From NCBI GenBank assembly GCA_900549345.1, contig UROC01000001.1, positions 1 to 64,000 on the forward strand: a stretch of DNA of 64,000 nucleotides, in the 5' to 3' direction. Position 1 is the stretch's first letter, and each line of letters begins with the position of its first letter. The notes under the pieces were generated by a model, which saw nothing but the letters and a program-made list of their open reading frames with translations, made no database searches and was not told where the DNA came from. This DNA is from an uncultured Collinsella sp. (GTDB lineage: Bacteria; Actinomycetota; Coriobacteriia; Coriobacteriales; Coriobacteriaceae). Of the stretch, positions 1 to 8,469 are shown piece after piece. Made by a program: the position numbers and the translations under genes.

Positions 1-8
1 CCAGCCAT

Positions 9-48
9 AAAAAAGCCTCCCATTTCTTGTGTCCAAGAAATGGGAGGC
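9..48 (-). terminator. Intrinsic terminator of the nucleoside hydrolase operon
   Basis: A perfect 14-bp stem (GCCTCCCATTTCTT with its complement) closes a 6-nt loop. On the minus strand it is followed by six T residues. It lies about 40 bp past the stop codon of the nucleoside hydrolase gene, as expected for rho-independent termination of the ribokinase/hydrolase operon. Confidence 0.85.
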
Positions 49-87
49 AGTTCAAATTGACTACATGGGACGGGGCGTGAAAAACAT

Positions 88-1062
88 TTAGCCCAGGACA
101 CGGGCCATACGCGCCTTGAACTCGGACAGGAAGCGCGGGGCGTCGACGGTCAGCGCCACGAGTGCGCTCTTGTCGGGGTCGGTCACACGGCGCTCATCGC
201 AGATGGTGCGGCCGCGATACTCGCCCAGCAGGTCGACGCGCAGGTTACAGCCGAGCGCGCCCACGAGCGTGGGGTCGATCGCCACGGCGACGGCAAGCGG
301 ATCGTGCAGCGCGCAGCCACCCAGGTAGGGGGCGTTCATCTCGTACGAGCCAATGTAGTGCTCCACCATGCTCGCAAACGCGCAACCGGCCATGGTGCCC
401 GAGCCCGTCCAGCCGGCAATGTCGCGACGCGTGAGCACCACGCGATGCGTCACATCCAGCCCCACCATAGTGAGCTTGCGGCCCGAACGCAGCACGGCAT
501 CGGCCGCCTCGGGATCACTTGCCATGTTGGCCTCGGCGCCCGCGCTCACGTTTCCGGGCACGGTGAGCGCACCGCCCATCACGACCACGCGGCCGATAGA
601 CATTATCGCCGCCGCATCGCGCTCCAGGGCAAGTGCCAGGTTGGAGAGCGGACCGGTCGCCACGTAGATCAGATCGGGGCCATAAGTGCGCGCAGCATCA
701 ATCAGGTAATCGACCGCCGCGTTACCGTCGGCCGACGTCGCCCCCACCGGCTCGTATGGCGACGCGGGCACGCTCGCCCCGCCAATGCCGTTCTTGCCGT
801 GAATGAGCGTGGTGGACGCCGGCGGTGTATAGGGCTCAGTCGCCTTAATGGGACGATCGGCGCCCAGGTACACCGGCACCTCGGGACGACCCAACAGGTC
901 GAGCACCGCCAGGCAGTTGTGCGCCGATTGCTCGACGCGCACGTTGCCAAAGCACGTGGTGATGCCCACGAGCTCAACCTCGGGGCTCGCGATGGCATAG
1001 GCCAGCGCCATCGCATCGTCCACACCCATATCCAGATCAAGGATCAGCTTCTTGGTTGCCAT
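88..1062 (-). CDS. Inosine/uridine-preferring nucleoside hydrolase family protein
   Basis: This 324-residue cytosolic enzyme is predicted to hydrolyse the N-glycosidic bond of nucleosides, giving ribose and free base. The N-terminus carries the calcium-binding signature of the IU-NH family in a slightly altered form (DLDMGVDDAMAL near residues 9-20), followed by a GITTCFGNV segment. Length matches the family. The start has GGAG seven bases upstream. It sits 30 bp downstream of ribokinase on the same strand, so the pair would release ribose and then phosphorylate it. Substrate preference cannot be read from sequence. Confidence 0.9.
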   Translation of the reverse strand: MATKKLILDLDMGVDDAMALAYAIASPEVELVGITTCFGNVRVEQSAHNCLAVLDLLGRPEVPVYLGADRPIKATEPYTPPASTTLIHGKNGIGGASVPASPYEPVGATSADGNAAVDYLIDAARTYGPDLIYVATGPLSNLALALERDAAAIMSIGRVVVMGGALTVPGNVSAGAEANMASDPEAADAVLRSGRKLTMVGLDVTHRVVLTRRDIAGWTGSGTMAGCAFASMVEHYIGSYEMNAPYLGGCALHDPLAVAVAIDPTLVGALGCNLRVDLLGEYRGRTICDERRVTDPDKSALVALTVDAPRFLSEFKARMARVLG

Positions 1063-1092
1063 TGTTCTACTCCGCTTCTCCGTCTTTATCGT

Positions 1093-2055
1093 TTAACCAA
1101 ACCAATGTTCAACTTCGGCACGCGTGGGAATCGATTGCTGAGCGCCCAGGCGCGACACCGTCACCGCCGAGGCGCGAGCACCCGCGGCCATGCACTCAAA
1201 GAGCGGCAAGCCCTCTAGGCGAGCCGCCGCCAACGCGCCGATAAACGTATCGCCGGCCGCCGTGGTGTCGACCACCGAGCTCGAAAGCGCCGGCATGCGC
1301 AGCAGCTCGCCGTCATCACCGAGCGTAACCGAGCCGGCACCGCCCAGCGTAATGACCGCGGCGCCAGCGCCTTTGCCGAGCAGGGCATTAAGCGCTTCGA
1401 CACAACTCGCGTCATCTGCGGGCAGAATGCCCGTCAACGCCTGGCATTCGGTCTCGTTGGGGCAGACCAGGTCGACTGCGGGCCACGCACCCGCCGGCAG
1501 GGCGCAGGCCGGTGCGGGGTTAAAGACCGTATAGAACCCCAGCCTGTGGGCGCAAGAGAGCGCTGCGGCCGTCGCCGCAAGGTCACATTCGCCCTGGGCG
1601 ATAAAGACGCTTCCGGCAGCCGGGGCAATCTCTCTGGCGCCTCCGTCGAGCCCATCGGCCACCAGGCGCCTCAGCGCACGGGCCACATCATCGCCTGCAA
1701 GCGCATGGTTGGCACCCGGCGACAGCACGATGCGGTTGTCGCTCTCACAGCGAATGATGGTCGCCGTGCCCGTCTCCACGTCGTCGCGCCGCGCCACGAA
1801 CTCAACGCCCACGCCGGCATCCTGAAGCCCCGCCACCAGCGCATCGCCAAACGCATCGCGCCCGACCGCGCCGATCATGCACGTGCGCGCACCCATGCGC
1901 GCGGCGGCGACGGCCTGGTTAGCGCCCTTGCCACCAGCATTGGTGATAAAACCGCTGCCACCGACTGTCTCGCCCGCGCGCGGCATGCGCTCGCACGCCA
2001 CCGAAAGGTCCATGTTCATACTGCCGAACACCGCAACAATGCCGTTGTCTGCCAT
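1093..2055 (-). CDS. rbsK: Ribokinase (PfkB family)
   Basis: ATP-dependent sugar kinase, predicted to convert ribose to ribose-5-phosphate. The PfkB motifs are present: an N-terminal [16 protein letters not shown] and a C-terminal [13 protein letters not shown] that holds the catalytic Asp and anion hole. I chose the ATG at 2055, giving 320 residues, because GAGGAGG lies just upstream. The reading frame is open further, to 2088, but that extension has no ribosome site. Its promoter (2118-2146) overlaps a palindrome, so the nucleoside/ribose operon is probably repressor-controlled. Another PfkB sugar kinase is possible, but the nucleosidase partner favours ribose. Confidence 0.88.
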   Translation of the reverse strand: MADNGIVAVFGSMNMDLSVACERMPRAGETVGGSGFITNAGGKGANQAVAAARMGARTCMIGAVGRDAFGDALVAGLQDAGVGVEFVARRDDVETGTATIIRCESDNRIVLSPGANHALAGDDVARALRRLVADGLDGGAREIAPAAGSVFIAQGECDLAATAAALSCAHRLGFYTVFNPAPACALPAGAWPAVDLVCPNETECQALTGILPADDASCVEALNALLGKGAGAAVITLGGAGSVTLGDDGELLRMPALSSSVVDTTAAGDTFIGALAAARLEGLPLFECMAAGARASAVTVSRLGAQQSIPTRAEVEHWFG

Positions 2056-2117
2056 GGAAACCTCCTCGTCTGCAGGCCTTACGCCCACCGTCGGCGTCGA
2101 TCGCGCGCTCTCGCACC

Positions 2118-2147
2118 CCTATAACTTTAGTTCACTTTGATGTGAAC
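2118..2147 (-). promoter_or_regulatory. Promoter with palindromic operator for rbsK and nucleoside hydrolase
   Basis: Read on the minus strand, TTCACA (2146-2141) and TATAGG (2123-2118) are separated by 17 bp. The perfect inverted repeat GTTCAC-N6-GTGAAC at 2130-2147 covers the -35 box, a typical repressor position. The predicted 5' leader is about 55 nt. No regulator gene is adjacent, so the cognate protein is unknown. Confidence 0.5.
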
Positions 2148-2240
2148 GCACCCTTGAGGTTGCGCCAGCAGCAAGCATTCACAGGAGCAGGCAGCTACAA
2201 TGAATATGTGCCGATTATTCTCGTCATTGGATGATGTTTT

Positions 2241-4484
2241 ATGGAGCAATTCCCACAATCGAGCCCACGCGGCCCGCGCCGCGCGCCTGATAACCAGGCG
2301 CCGCACGAACGCCCGCACGCCGACCGCCGCACCGGCGAGTCGCGACGCGGCCCGAGCCCGCATCGAACGCCCACCAACAAGGGTGCCCATGCAGCCAAGA
2401 CCAACACCGGCGCCACACGCTCGTCCGCTACCGACCAGCAGGCGACCGCTCGCCCCAAATCTCGCTACATTCCTGCGCTCGACGGTCTGCGTACGCTCGC
2501 CGTCGTCGCGGTGGTGCTCTATCACCTCAACCTCACGTGGGCTCAGGGCGGCCTGCTCGGCGTCACGATCTTCTTTGTGCTTTCGGGCTATCTGATCACG
2601 CGCTTGCTGCTCAACGAAGTCGCTAGGACCGGCCGCATCGACCTTAAGAGCTTCTGGATTCGCCGCATCCGTCGCCTGGTCCCTGCCGTGGTAACGGTAG
2701 TGTTCGTGACCTGCGCGCTGTGCACCATCTTTAACCACGTGATGCTCACCAAGATGCGCCCCGACATCCTACCGTCGCTGCTGTTCTTCAACAACTGGTG
2801 GCAGATTGCCCAAAACGTCTCGTACTTCAATGCCCTGGGCGACCCCTCGCCGCTCACGCACTTTTGGTCGCTTGCCATCGAGGAACAGTTCTACCTGATT
2901 TGGCCGCCACTGCTGTTTGCCATGGTATCCATGCATGTGAGCAAGCCCAACACGCGCCGCGTGGTTCTGGGCCTTGCCGCGGCATCTGCCCTCGCCATGA
3001 TGGTGCTTTACAACCCTGCCGCCGACCCCAGCCGCGTGTACTACGGCACCGACACCCGCGTGTTCTCGCTGCTGCTGGGCGCCTGGATGGCCTTTATCCC
3101 CGATCGCGACCTGGCGCCGGTGCGTCTCGCACATCGTTTGGGGCTCAATCGCCTGGCTGGCGCCGCCAAGCACGGCAAGAACGCCGAGGGCAAGTCTGGC
3201 GAGAAGGCCGACGAAGCAGCCGAGACCGCTCCGGCACAGCCGAGCGCCCTCGTGCGCTTTTGGTCCTCGCCCGCATCCATCGATGTGTTGGGCGTCGTGG
3301 GTCTGGTTGGCCTTGCCGCCATGGTCGCGCTCACCAACGGCTACACCGCGTTCCAGTATCGCGGCGGCACGCTGTTATGTTCCATCCTCACGCTCATGGT
3401 CATCGCGGCCTGCGTGCAGCCCCAGGGAATGGTTGCCCGCGCGCTGTCCGCCGAGCCGCTCGTGTGGGTCGGCAAGCGCTCGTACAGCATCTACCTGTGG
3501 CACTATCCGCTGCTGTTGCTCATGAACCCGGTCGCCAACATCAACGATACGCCCTGGTGGCAGTACATTTTGCAGGTGCTGCTGGTGGTCGCCGTAGCCG
3601 AGTGCTCCTATCGCTTTATCGAAACGCCGTTTAGGAAGGGCGCCTTCGGCCGCACCGTCGCCGAGTTCCGCAATGGCACCACCACGCCCGCCAACTGGAC
3701 ACGCGCGCACGTCCCTGTCTGCGCAGCCTGCGCCGTCGTGTTGGTCGTCGCACTGGGCGGCCTGGTCTTTGTGCCCGAGACGTCTGCGCTGAGCGGCGAG
3801 GGCGCCGAAGTTCTGAACAAGGAAGCCAAAAACACCGCGCCCACCGACCAGCAGGCGGCCGACGACACCGACAAGGACAACGACGGCTTCCCCGATGGCT
3901 CCTACGACCTGTTGATGATCGGTGACTCCGTGTCGCTGCGCGCCGTTGATTCCTTTGACGGCGTGTTCCCGCACAGCCATATCGATGCCGAAAAGGGCCG
4001 CCAGTTTGATGCTGGCCGCGCGACATTTGAGGGCTATATCCAGCAGAACCTTGCCGGCAAGATCGTGGTCTTTGCCCTGGGCACCAACGGTTTGGTAACG
4101 GACGCCCAGGTCGACGCGATCATGGCCGACGCCGGCGAGCAGCGCATTGTCGTGTTTGTAAACACGCGTAGCCCGCAGCCGTGGGTCGGGTCCACGAACC
4201 AGGCCATCGCCAACGCCGCCACGCGCTACAAGAATGTACGCGTTGTCGACTGGTACGGGTACAGCGCCAACCGCAACGACCTGTTCGACGGCGACGGCAC
4301 GCACCTGTCGACCACCGGCGTGACCGAATACCTCAACCTGATCCACGATGCGGTCAAGAAAGACCTGCCCGTGCACCCCGAGGACCACGTCAACGATCCG
4401 CAGCCGGCAACCGTCAAATCCGCCGCCGACGCACTCGTCAATGCCCTCGCCTACAAACCACACAAGCTGGGCACCGACAAGTAA
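2241..4484 (+). CDS. OatA-like membrane O-acyltransferase with SGNH domain
   Basis: A 747-residue protein of the acyltransferase-3/OatA architecture. A hydrophilic low-complexity N-terminus (about 70 residues) precedes a multi-pass acyltransferase-3 domain that begins at YIPALDGLRTLAVVAVVLYH. A periplasm-facing SGNH-type domain follows, with GDSV, GTNG and DGTH blocks in the C-terminal third. Such proteins transfer acetyl groups across the membrane onto peptidoglycan or surface glycans. A 35-residue charged insertion (Lys/Glu/Ala-rich) lies between membrane segments near residue 310. The ribosome site is weak. It stands alone, divergent from rbsK, and ends at a strong hairpin. The acceptor polymer is unknown. 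Confidence 0.82.
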   Translation: MEQFPQSSPRGPRRAPDNQAPHERPHADRRTGESRRGPSPHRTPTNKGAHAAKTNTGATRSSATDQQATARPKSRYIPALDGLRTLAVVAVVLYHLNLTWAQGGLLGVTIFFVLSGYLITRLLLNEVARTGRIDLKSFWIRRIRRLVPAVVTVVFVTCALCTIFNHVMLTKMRPDILPSLLFFNNWWQIAQNVSYFNALGDPSPLTHFWSLAIEEQFYLIWPPLLFAMVSMHVSKPNTRRVVLGLAAASALAMMVLYNPAADPSRVYYGTDTRVFSLLLGAWMAFIPDRDLAPVRLAHRLGLNRLAGAAKHGKNAEGKSGEKADEAAETAPAQPSALVRFWSSPASIDVLGVVGLVGLAAMVALTNGYTAFQYRGGTLLCSILTLMVIAACVQPQGMVARALSAEPLVWVGKRSYSIYLWHYPLLLLMNPVANINDTPWWQYILQVLLVVAVAECSYRFIETPFRKGAFGRTVAEFRNGTTTPANWTRAHVPVCAACAVVLVVALGGLVFVPETSALSGEGAEVLNKEAKNTAPTDQQAADDTDKDNDGFPDGSYDLLMIGDSVSLRAVDSFDGVFPHSHIDAEKGRQFDAGRATFEGYIQQNLAGKIVVFALGTNGLVTDAQVDAIMADAGEQRIVVFVNTRSPQPWVGSTNQAIANAATRYKNVRVVDWYGYSANRNDLFDGDGTHLSTTGVTEYLNLIHDAVKKDLPVHPEDHVNDPQPATVKSAADALVNALAYKPHKLGTDK

Positions 4485-4509
4485 CACGCGGCCAAATCTG
4501 CTTCCACCC

Positions 4510-4543
4510 GCAGGGGGCGTCGGCCGTGGCCGACGCCCCCTGC
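4510..4543 (+). terminator. Hairpin after the acyltransferase gene
   Basis: A perfect 15-bp GC-rich stem with a CGTG loop starts 25 bp after the stop codon. There is no clean T tract behind it, so it may stabilise the 3' end or terminate inefficiently. Confidence 0.55.
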
Positions 4544-4718
4544 GGCAGTTAGGGACGCTTCTTTTGCACCGGCACCTTGAGGCACTTCTGGCGCAGCCAA
4601 TGAAGACCTCTAGAGATGAATTTCAAGCCGCTCCGCCGCTCCAGGCATCGTTTCCGCGCCTCGCGCCTGCCCCAAACAATCAAAACAAGCCCTTTTCGCC
4701 GCAACCTCAAAGGTCTGT

Positions 4719-4944
4719 GGGCAAAAAAGGGCAAATATGAGTACTGTTACCATTTTAGTAGCAGGCAAAACCACCCAAAATGACGTCCGAGCAACCCCTA
4801 CAACCCCCTAAAGCAGCCAACCTGACTTGTTTAAGGTGTATTGGAGCCAATTTTAATGAACATACTATAGGTTATGTTCATTATCTTCTTGGCCGTAAAT
4901 GTCATCAGTCTAGCAACAGTACTCATATTTGGCATTTTTTGCCC
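4719..4944. repeat. MITE-like element with ~32-bp terminal inverted repeats
   Basis: The arms at 4719-4750 and 4913-4944 are inverted copies of each other with a few mismatches; both contain CAAATATGAGTACTGTT. The interior holds a second, perfect 10-bp palindrome at 4855-4882 (AATGAACATA / TATGTTCATT) with a TATAGG-like box in its loop. The region is AT-rich and contains no open frame. It lies between two convergent gene ends, so a promoter role for either neighbour is unlikely. Confidence 0.55.
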
Positions 4945-4975
4945 ATCGTTATATAACTGACCCCCTGTAGCGGGC

Positions 4976-5006
4976 AAAAAAGAGGCCGCAGCCCATGGCC
5001 GCGGCC
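4976..5006 (-). terminator. Intrinsic terminator of the Mg transporter operon
   Basis: On the minus strand a 10-bp GC stem with one mismatch and a 3-nt loop is followed by TCTTTTTT. It lies 23 bp beyond the stop codon of the NRAMP-related transporter. Confidence 0.8.
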
Positions 5007-5028
5007 CGCTCGAAACCCAAAAGAGGCG

Positions 5029-6291
5029 CTACGCGCTGTAGCCCATCGCTTGCAGCACAAACATGACGACCGTCAGCACCGTAATCACGCCGATAGTCGC
5101 CCACGTGAGCACGTTCCACACGCGACCGTTGCGGTTGGTCCCCATAATGTGGCGATCCGCCGCGATAACCACCTGGAATACCAAAACTACGGGCAGCAGC
5201 ACGCCGTTGATGACCTGCGAGGTCATCATAATCTGGAACAAATCGACGCCGGGCATGAGCACCAATACGGCAGAAATGCCGATGATGGCCGTAATGATGC
5301 CGCGATAGACCGGGGCCTCGTCCCAGCTGCGATCGGCGCCTCGTTCCCAACCAAATGCCTCGCAGATGGCACTCGACGTAACGCCCGGCAGCACGCAGGC
5401 AGCCAAAAAGCTCGCTGCGACCAGGCCCGAGGCAAACAACACCGTGGACCACTGGCCCGCGATGGGCTCCAGCGCGCGGGCGGCATCGGCGGCATCGCTA
5501 ATCTGAATACCCGCCGGGAACAGCACCGTACCGGTCGTGATGATAATGAAGCCCGCAATGATATCAGCAGCAATCGAGCCGCTCACGGTATCAATACGCT
5601 GCAGCACGATGTCGTCCTCGCCCGCATTCTTATCGACCACGTTGTTCTGAGCCAAGAAGATCATCCACGGTGCGATGGTGGTACCGATCGTTGCGACCAC
5701 GAGCGACACGTAGCTGGGGTCGTTTTGAATATTGGGGACGACCAAGTCGACCGCGACCTCGCCCCAGTTGGGGCCGGCCATAAACGCGGCGACGATGTAG
5801 GTCACGAACACGCAGCTTACCAGCAGCAAAATCTTCTCGATGCGCTGGAAACTGCCCGACATGGTAAGCATCCACACCAGCAGCGCCACGAGCGGCACCG
5901 AAATGCTCGCCGGCACGCCAAACAGGGCAAGGCCACTCGCGATACCCGCAAACTCCGAGATGGTCACCGCCGTGTTGGCGATCAACAGCGCCGCCATGGC
6001 CAGCACGCTCTTGCGCACGCCAAAGCGCTCGCGAATGAGCGACGCCAGGCCCTTACCCGTGACGCATCCGCAGCGCGCCGCGGTCTCCTGCGTCACGATG
6101 AGCAGCACGGTCATGACGGGAAGCATCCAGAGCATCTTGTAACCATAGCTGGCGCCCGCGCTGGAATACGTGGCGATGCCGCCGGCGTCATTACCCGAAA
6201 GCGCCGCCAACAGACCGGGGCCCATAGCGCCAAAGATGGCGGCGATGGTCAGCTTTTGCTTGGCGCTCGCCTTTTGCTTCGTGTTTTGCAC
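5029..6291 (-). CDS. NRAMP/SLC11-related divalent metal transporter, probable Mg2+ type (NRMT)
   Basis: A 420-residue polytopic membrane protein of the NRAMP fold. In classical Mn/Fe transporters TM1 carries DPGN and TM6 carries MPH. Here TM1 reads GNDAGG (Asp35-Ala-Gly-Gly38) and TM6 reads TIAPWMIF. So the Asn becomes Gly, the soft-metal Met becomes Ala and the His becomes Trp. This is the substitution pattern of the NRMT clade, described from Eggerthella lenta as Mg2+ transporters. The GTG start at 6291 is preferred: AGGTGG precedes it and it falls just after the upstream stop. An upstream ATG would overlap that gene. It is co-transcribed with an MgtE-like gene. Metal choice is inferred. 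Confidence 0.82.
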   Translation of the reverse strand: MQNTKQKASAKQKLTIAAIFGAMGPGLLAALSGNDAGGIATYSSAGASYGYKMLWMLPVMTVLLIVTQETAARCGCVTGKGLASLIRERFGVRKSVLAMAALLIANTAVTISEFAGIASGLALFGVPASISVPLVALLVWMLTMSGSFQRIEKILLLVSCVFVTYIVAAFMAGPNWGEVAVDLVVPNIQNDPSYVSLVVATIGTTIAPWMIFLAQNNVVDKNAGEDDIVLQRIDTVSGSIAADIIAGFIIITTGTVLFPAGIQISDAADAARALEPIAGQWSTVLFASGLVAASFLAACVLPGVTSSAICEAFGWERGADRSWDEAPVYRGIITAIIGISAVLVLMPGVDLFQIMMTSQVINGVLLPVVLVFQVVIAADRHIMGTNRNGRVWNVLTWATIGVITVLTVVMFVLQAMGYSA

Positions 6292-6299
6292 GCGACCAC

Positions 6300-8144
6300 C
6301 TATCCCATGACCGACATGGTGAGCAGCACCGCGGCGATGCAGTACGCCACACACGAGATCATGACGGCGATAACGTTCATGGCGGTACCCGACGTGTTAA
6401 GGTCGTGCTCGTCGCGCCAGAACAGCACCATCAGGTAAATCACGGCGCTCATGTTGCCCACCAGGCAGATGATGGCGGCAATGTTAAAGCAGCCGGTAAA
6501 GAGCTGCTCCTCAAACATAGAGGCATCGGGGAACGCAGCGGTGCGCACCAGCTGCGCGCACAGGTAAGTAACAAGCGAAAGGATCAGACCCATGCCCGTG
6601 CTCTGGAAGAAGAATCCCAGGTACGGTTTGGGCTCGTCGTCGTGACCGTCGTACTCGAGGAAGTAGTTCTTGACGAACGACACCATGCGCGAGGCAGCCA
6701 GCAGCACGAGCGGCATGGCGCACATGGGGAACACCACCAGATGCGCGGAGCCCAGCGCCGTCCCCAGCACCGTCGCCATAATGCACGAGGCGATGCCCCA
6801 CACGACAACCCAGTACTGACGATGCACGAACCAGCTGAGCACGTTCGTCGAGTCGTCCGACGCGCTATCGCCCGAGCCGACACCGGCGATCTGCAGGTCC
6901 TCCTGATGCTCCTCGGCGATAACGTCCATGGCGTCGTCGAAGGTCACGATACCCAGGATATGACGGTTCTCGTCGCAGACGGGGATGGCAACCAGGTCGT
7001 ACTTGGTCATCTCGTCCGTCACGTCTTCCTGGTCCTCGTCGGGCGACACGTAGACCAGATCGCGATAGGCGAGCTGGCCCAGCGTGGCGTCGCGGTCGGC
7101 CACGATCAGCGTGCGCAGCGAAAGCACGCCCGTCAGCATACCGCTCGGATCCTCGGTATAGACGTAATAGACACTCTCAAAGTCCTCGTCGAGTTTGCGA
7201 ATCGCCTCGATGGCATCGCCGACCGTCGCTGTGGCGGGCAGCGAGACAAGCTCCGAGGTCATGATGCGGCCGGCGGTGTTGTCCTCGTAGCCCAGCAGAT
7301 TACGAATCGCCTTCTCCTCCTTGACGCCCATCAGGCGCAGGAGCTTCTCGGCCTTCTCATAATCGAGCTCGTCGATCAGGTCGGCAGCGTCGTCCGGGTC
7401 CATCATGGCCAGCATCGACGATGCGTCGGTATCGGACAGGCCCTCGAGCATCTCGGTCATGAGTTCGTCGTCATCGAACTCCGAGATGGCCTCGGCGGCC
7501 TGTGCCGTATCGAGCTGGGCGAACACCTGCGCGCGCAGGCGCGGATCGAGCTGCTCGATGATGTCAGCGATGTCGGCAGGATGCAGCTCGCCAAGCGTCT
7601 TGTGCGACACCGAGAGCTGGATGTTTTTAGTCGAGCGATCGAGCAGGTCCATATAAGACCAGGCGATAATGTCCTCGCTGAGCGGCTTGCCCAGGTGCTT
7701 CATAAAGCCCTCGACGACGTGCTCGAGCGCGGGGCTGATTGCACGCAGCAGACCGCGGGCACCGACCTCGGCACCCAGCAGGCGCAGCTGATTTTCGCCC
7801 GACATGGAGAACTTGATGTCGTTGACGCGCACGACCTTCATGCCCTGTGTGTCGACAATCTGCTTGTTGAGAACATCGCGCGCCAGCAACAGCTCGGTCG
7901 GCTGCAGGTACGAAAAACGGATTTCGGTGGCCGACGTCTTAAGGTGTACACCCGTCTCGTCGATACGGTCGACCCATTTGCGCCAGCTGATCATAAACGG
8001 CGTCTTGCCGGGACCACGGAACGCGAGCGACGTCACGTGCGGAAAAACTTCGCCGGTTGCAATGCCAAAATCGTTCACAACGCCGAGCTTTTCGCCGTCG
8101 ACGTCCAAGACCGGCAATTTGAGCATCTCACTCAGATAATTCAA
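6300..8144 (-). CDS. MgtE-like protein with intact N/CBS domains and degenerate channel domain
   Basis: A 614-residue protein. The N-terminal ~150 residues resemble a PRC-barrel-like segment. An MgtE_N superhelical domain (about 170-270), two CBS domains (about 290-420) and a membrane domain follow. The membrane domain aligns without gaps to MgtE near its end (GNMSAVIYL... to AYCIAAVLL). However, the pore Asp equivalent to Asp432 of Thermus MgtE is Val594, and the GGNTGNQS-type motif of TM2 reads AASRMVSF. It may therefore sense Mg2+ rather than conduct it. It lies 8 bp upstream of the NRMT gene, which suggests joint function. Ordinary MgtE activity is not excluded. Confidence 0.72.
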   Translation of the reverse strand: MNYLSEMLKLPVLDVDGEKLGVVNDFGIATGEVFPHVTSLAFRGPGKTPFMISWRKWVDRIDETGVHLKTSATEIRFSYLQPTELLLARDVLNKQIVDTQGMKVVRVNDIKFSMSGENQLRLLGAEVGARGLLRAISPALEHVVEGFMKHLGKPLSEDIIAWSYMDLLDRSTKNIQLSVSHKTLGELHPADIADIIEQLDPRLRAQVFAQLDTAQAAEAISEFDDDELMTEMLEGLSDTDASSMLAMMDPDDAADLIDELDYEKAEKLLRLMGVKEEKAIRNLLGYEDNTAGRIMTSELVSLPATATVGDAIEAIRKLDEDFESVYYVYTEDPSGMLTGVLSLRTLIVADRDATLGQLAYRDLVYVSPDEDQEDVTDEMTKYDLVAIPVCDENRHILGIVTFDDAMDVIAEEHQEDLQIAGVGSGDSASDDSTNVLSWFVHRQYWVVVWGIASCIMATVLGTALGSAHLVVFPMCAMPLVLLAASRMVSFVKNYFLEYDGHDDEPKPYLGFFFQSTGMGLILSLVTYLCAQLVRTAAFPDASMFEEQLFTGCFNIAAIICLVGNMSAVIYLMVLFWRDEHDLNTSGTAMNVIAVMISCVAYCIAAVLLTMSVMG

Positions 8145-8363
8145 TGGTGCTCCCCATCATTATTCCTGCGGACCGCGTGACCATGCCGGCACGCAATTCG
8201 TGGACTTTTAGACATATATACGCATGCGCAGGCGGCACGCCGCTCGGCGCTCACACCCCGTGCACGCGCAGAAAGCACCTGCATGGGGTCATCGACTGTA
8301 TGGTCGAGGTTTGGATTTCACCTGTAACCTTTCTCTTGACCCTCATTAACCGCAGTAACTATA
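8145..8363 (-). promoter_or_regulatory. Long structured leader of the MgtE-like/NRMT operon
   Basis: An extended -10 box TGCTATAGT (minus strand, 8366-8358) would give a leader of about 205 nt. The leader holds small hairpins: TCGAC/GTCGA, a nine-pair CCCCATGCA stem with one mismatch, and GCGGC/GCCGC. Long leaders before Mg transporters often carry Mg-sensing elements, but I do not see the conserved M-box core. The remainder of 8145-8466 has no gene. Confidence 0.3.
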
Positions 8364-8440
8364 GCATCAGCATCGCGCTGCGGCACCGAATTTATGCGCT
8401 GCACATTGCAGGCATACCAAACACTGACGTATCCGTGACA

Positions 8441-8469
8441 TAGTCATTGGGGACGTTCTTCAATGACTA
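8441..8469. repeat. Short palindromic repeat supplying a stop codon
   Basis: TAGTCATT at 8441-8448 and AATGACTA at 8462-8469 flank GGGGACGTTCTTC. The last bases include the TAG stop codon (minus strand) of the deacetylase-like gene. The same repeat family occurs at 16834-16942 and 20437-20643, each time at the 3' end of a minus-strand gene. Confidence 0.65.

Noticed and set aside
6292..6354. Upstream ATG start of the NRAMP-related gene
   Set aside because: It would overlap the MgtE-like gene by 55 bp and add 21 residues unlike the family; the GTG at 6291 has a ribosome site.
5050..8180. Long plus-strand frames opposite the Mg transporter genes
   Set aside because: They are His/Arg/Gln-rich antisense shadows in high-GC DNA; the minus-strand proteins have clear membrane helices and domains.
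8145..8363. M-box (ykoK) magnesium riboswitch
   Set aside because: A GGTTACAGGTGAAATCC stretch and a CCATACAGT resemble parts of the M-box, but they are only about 20 nt apart and the conserved middle is missing.
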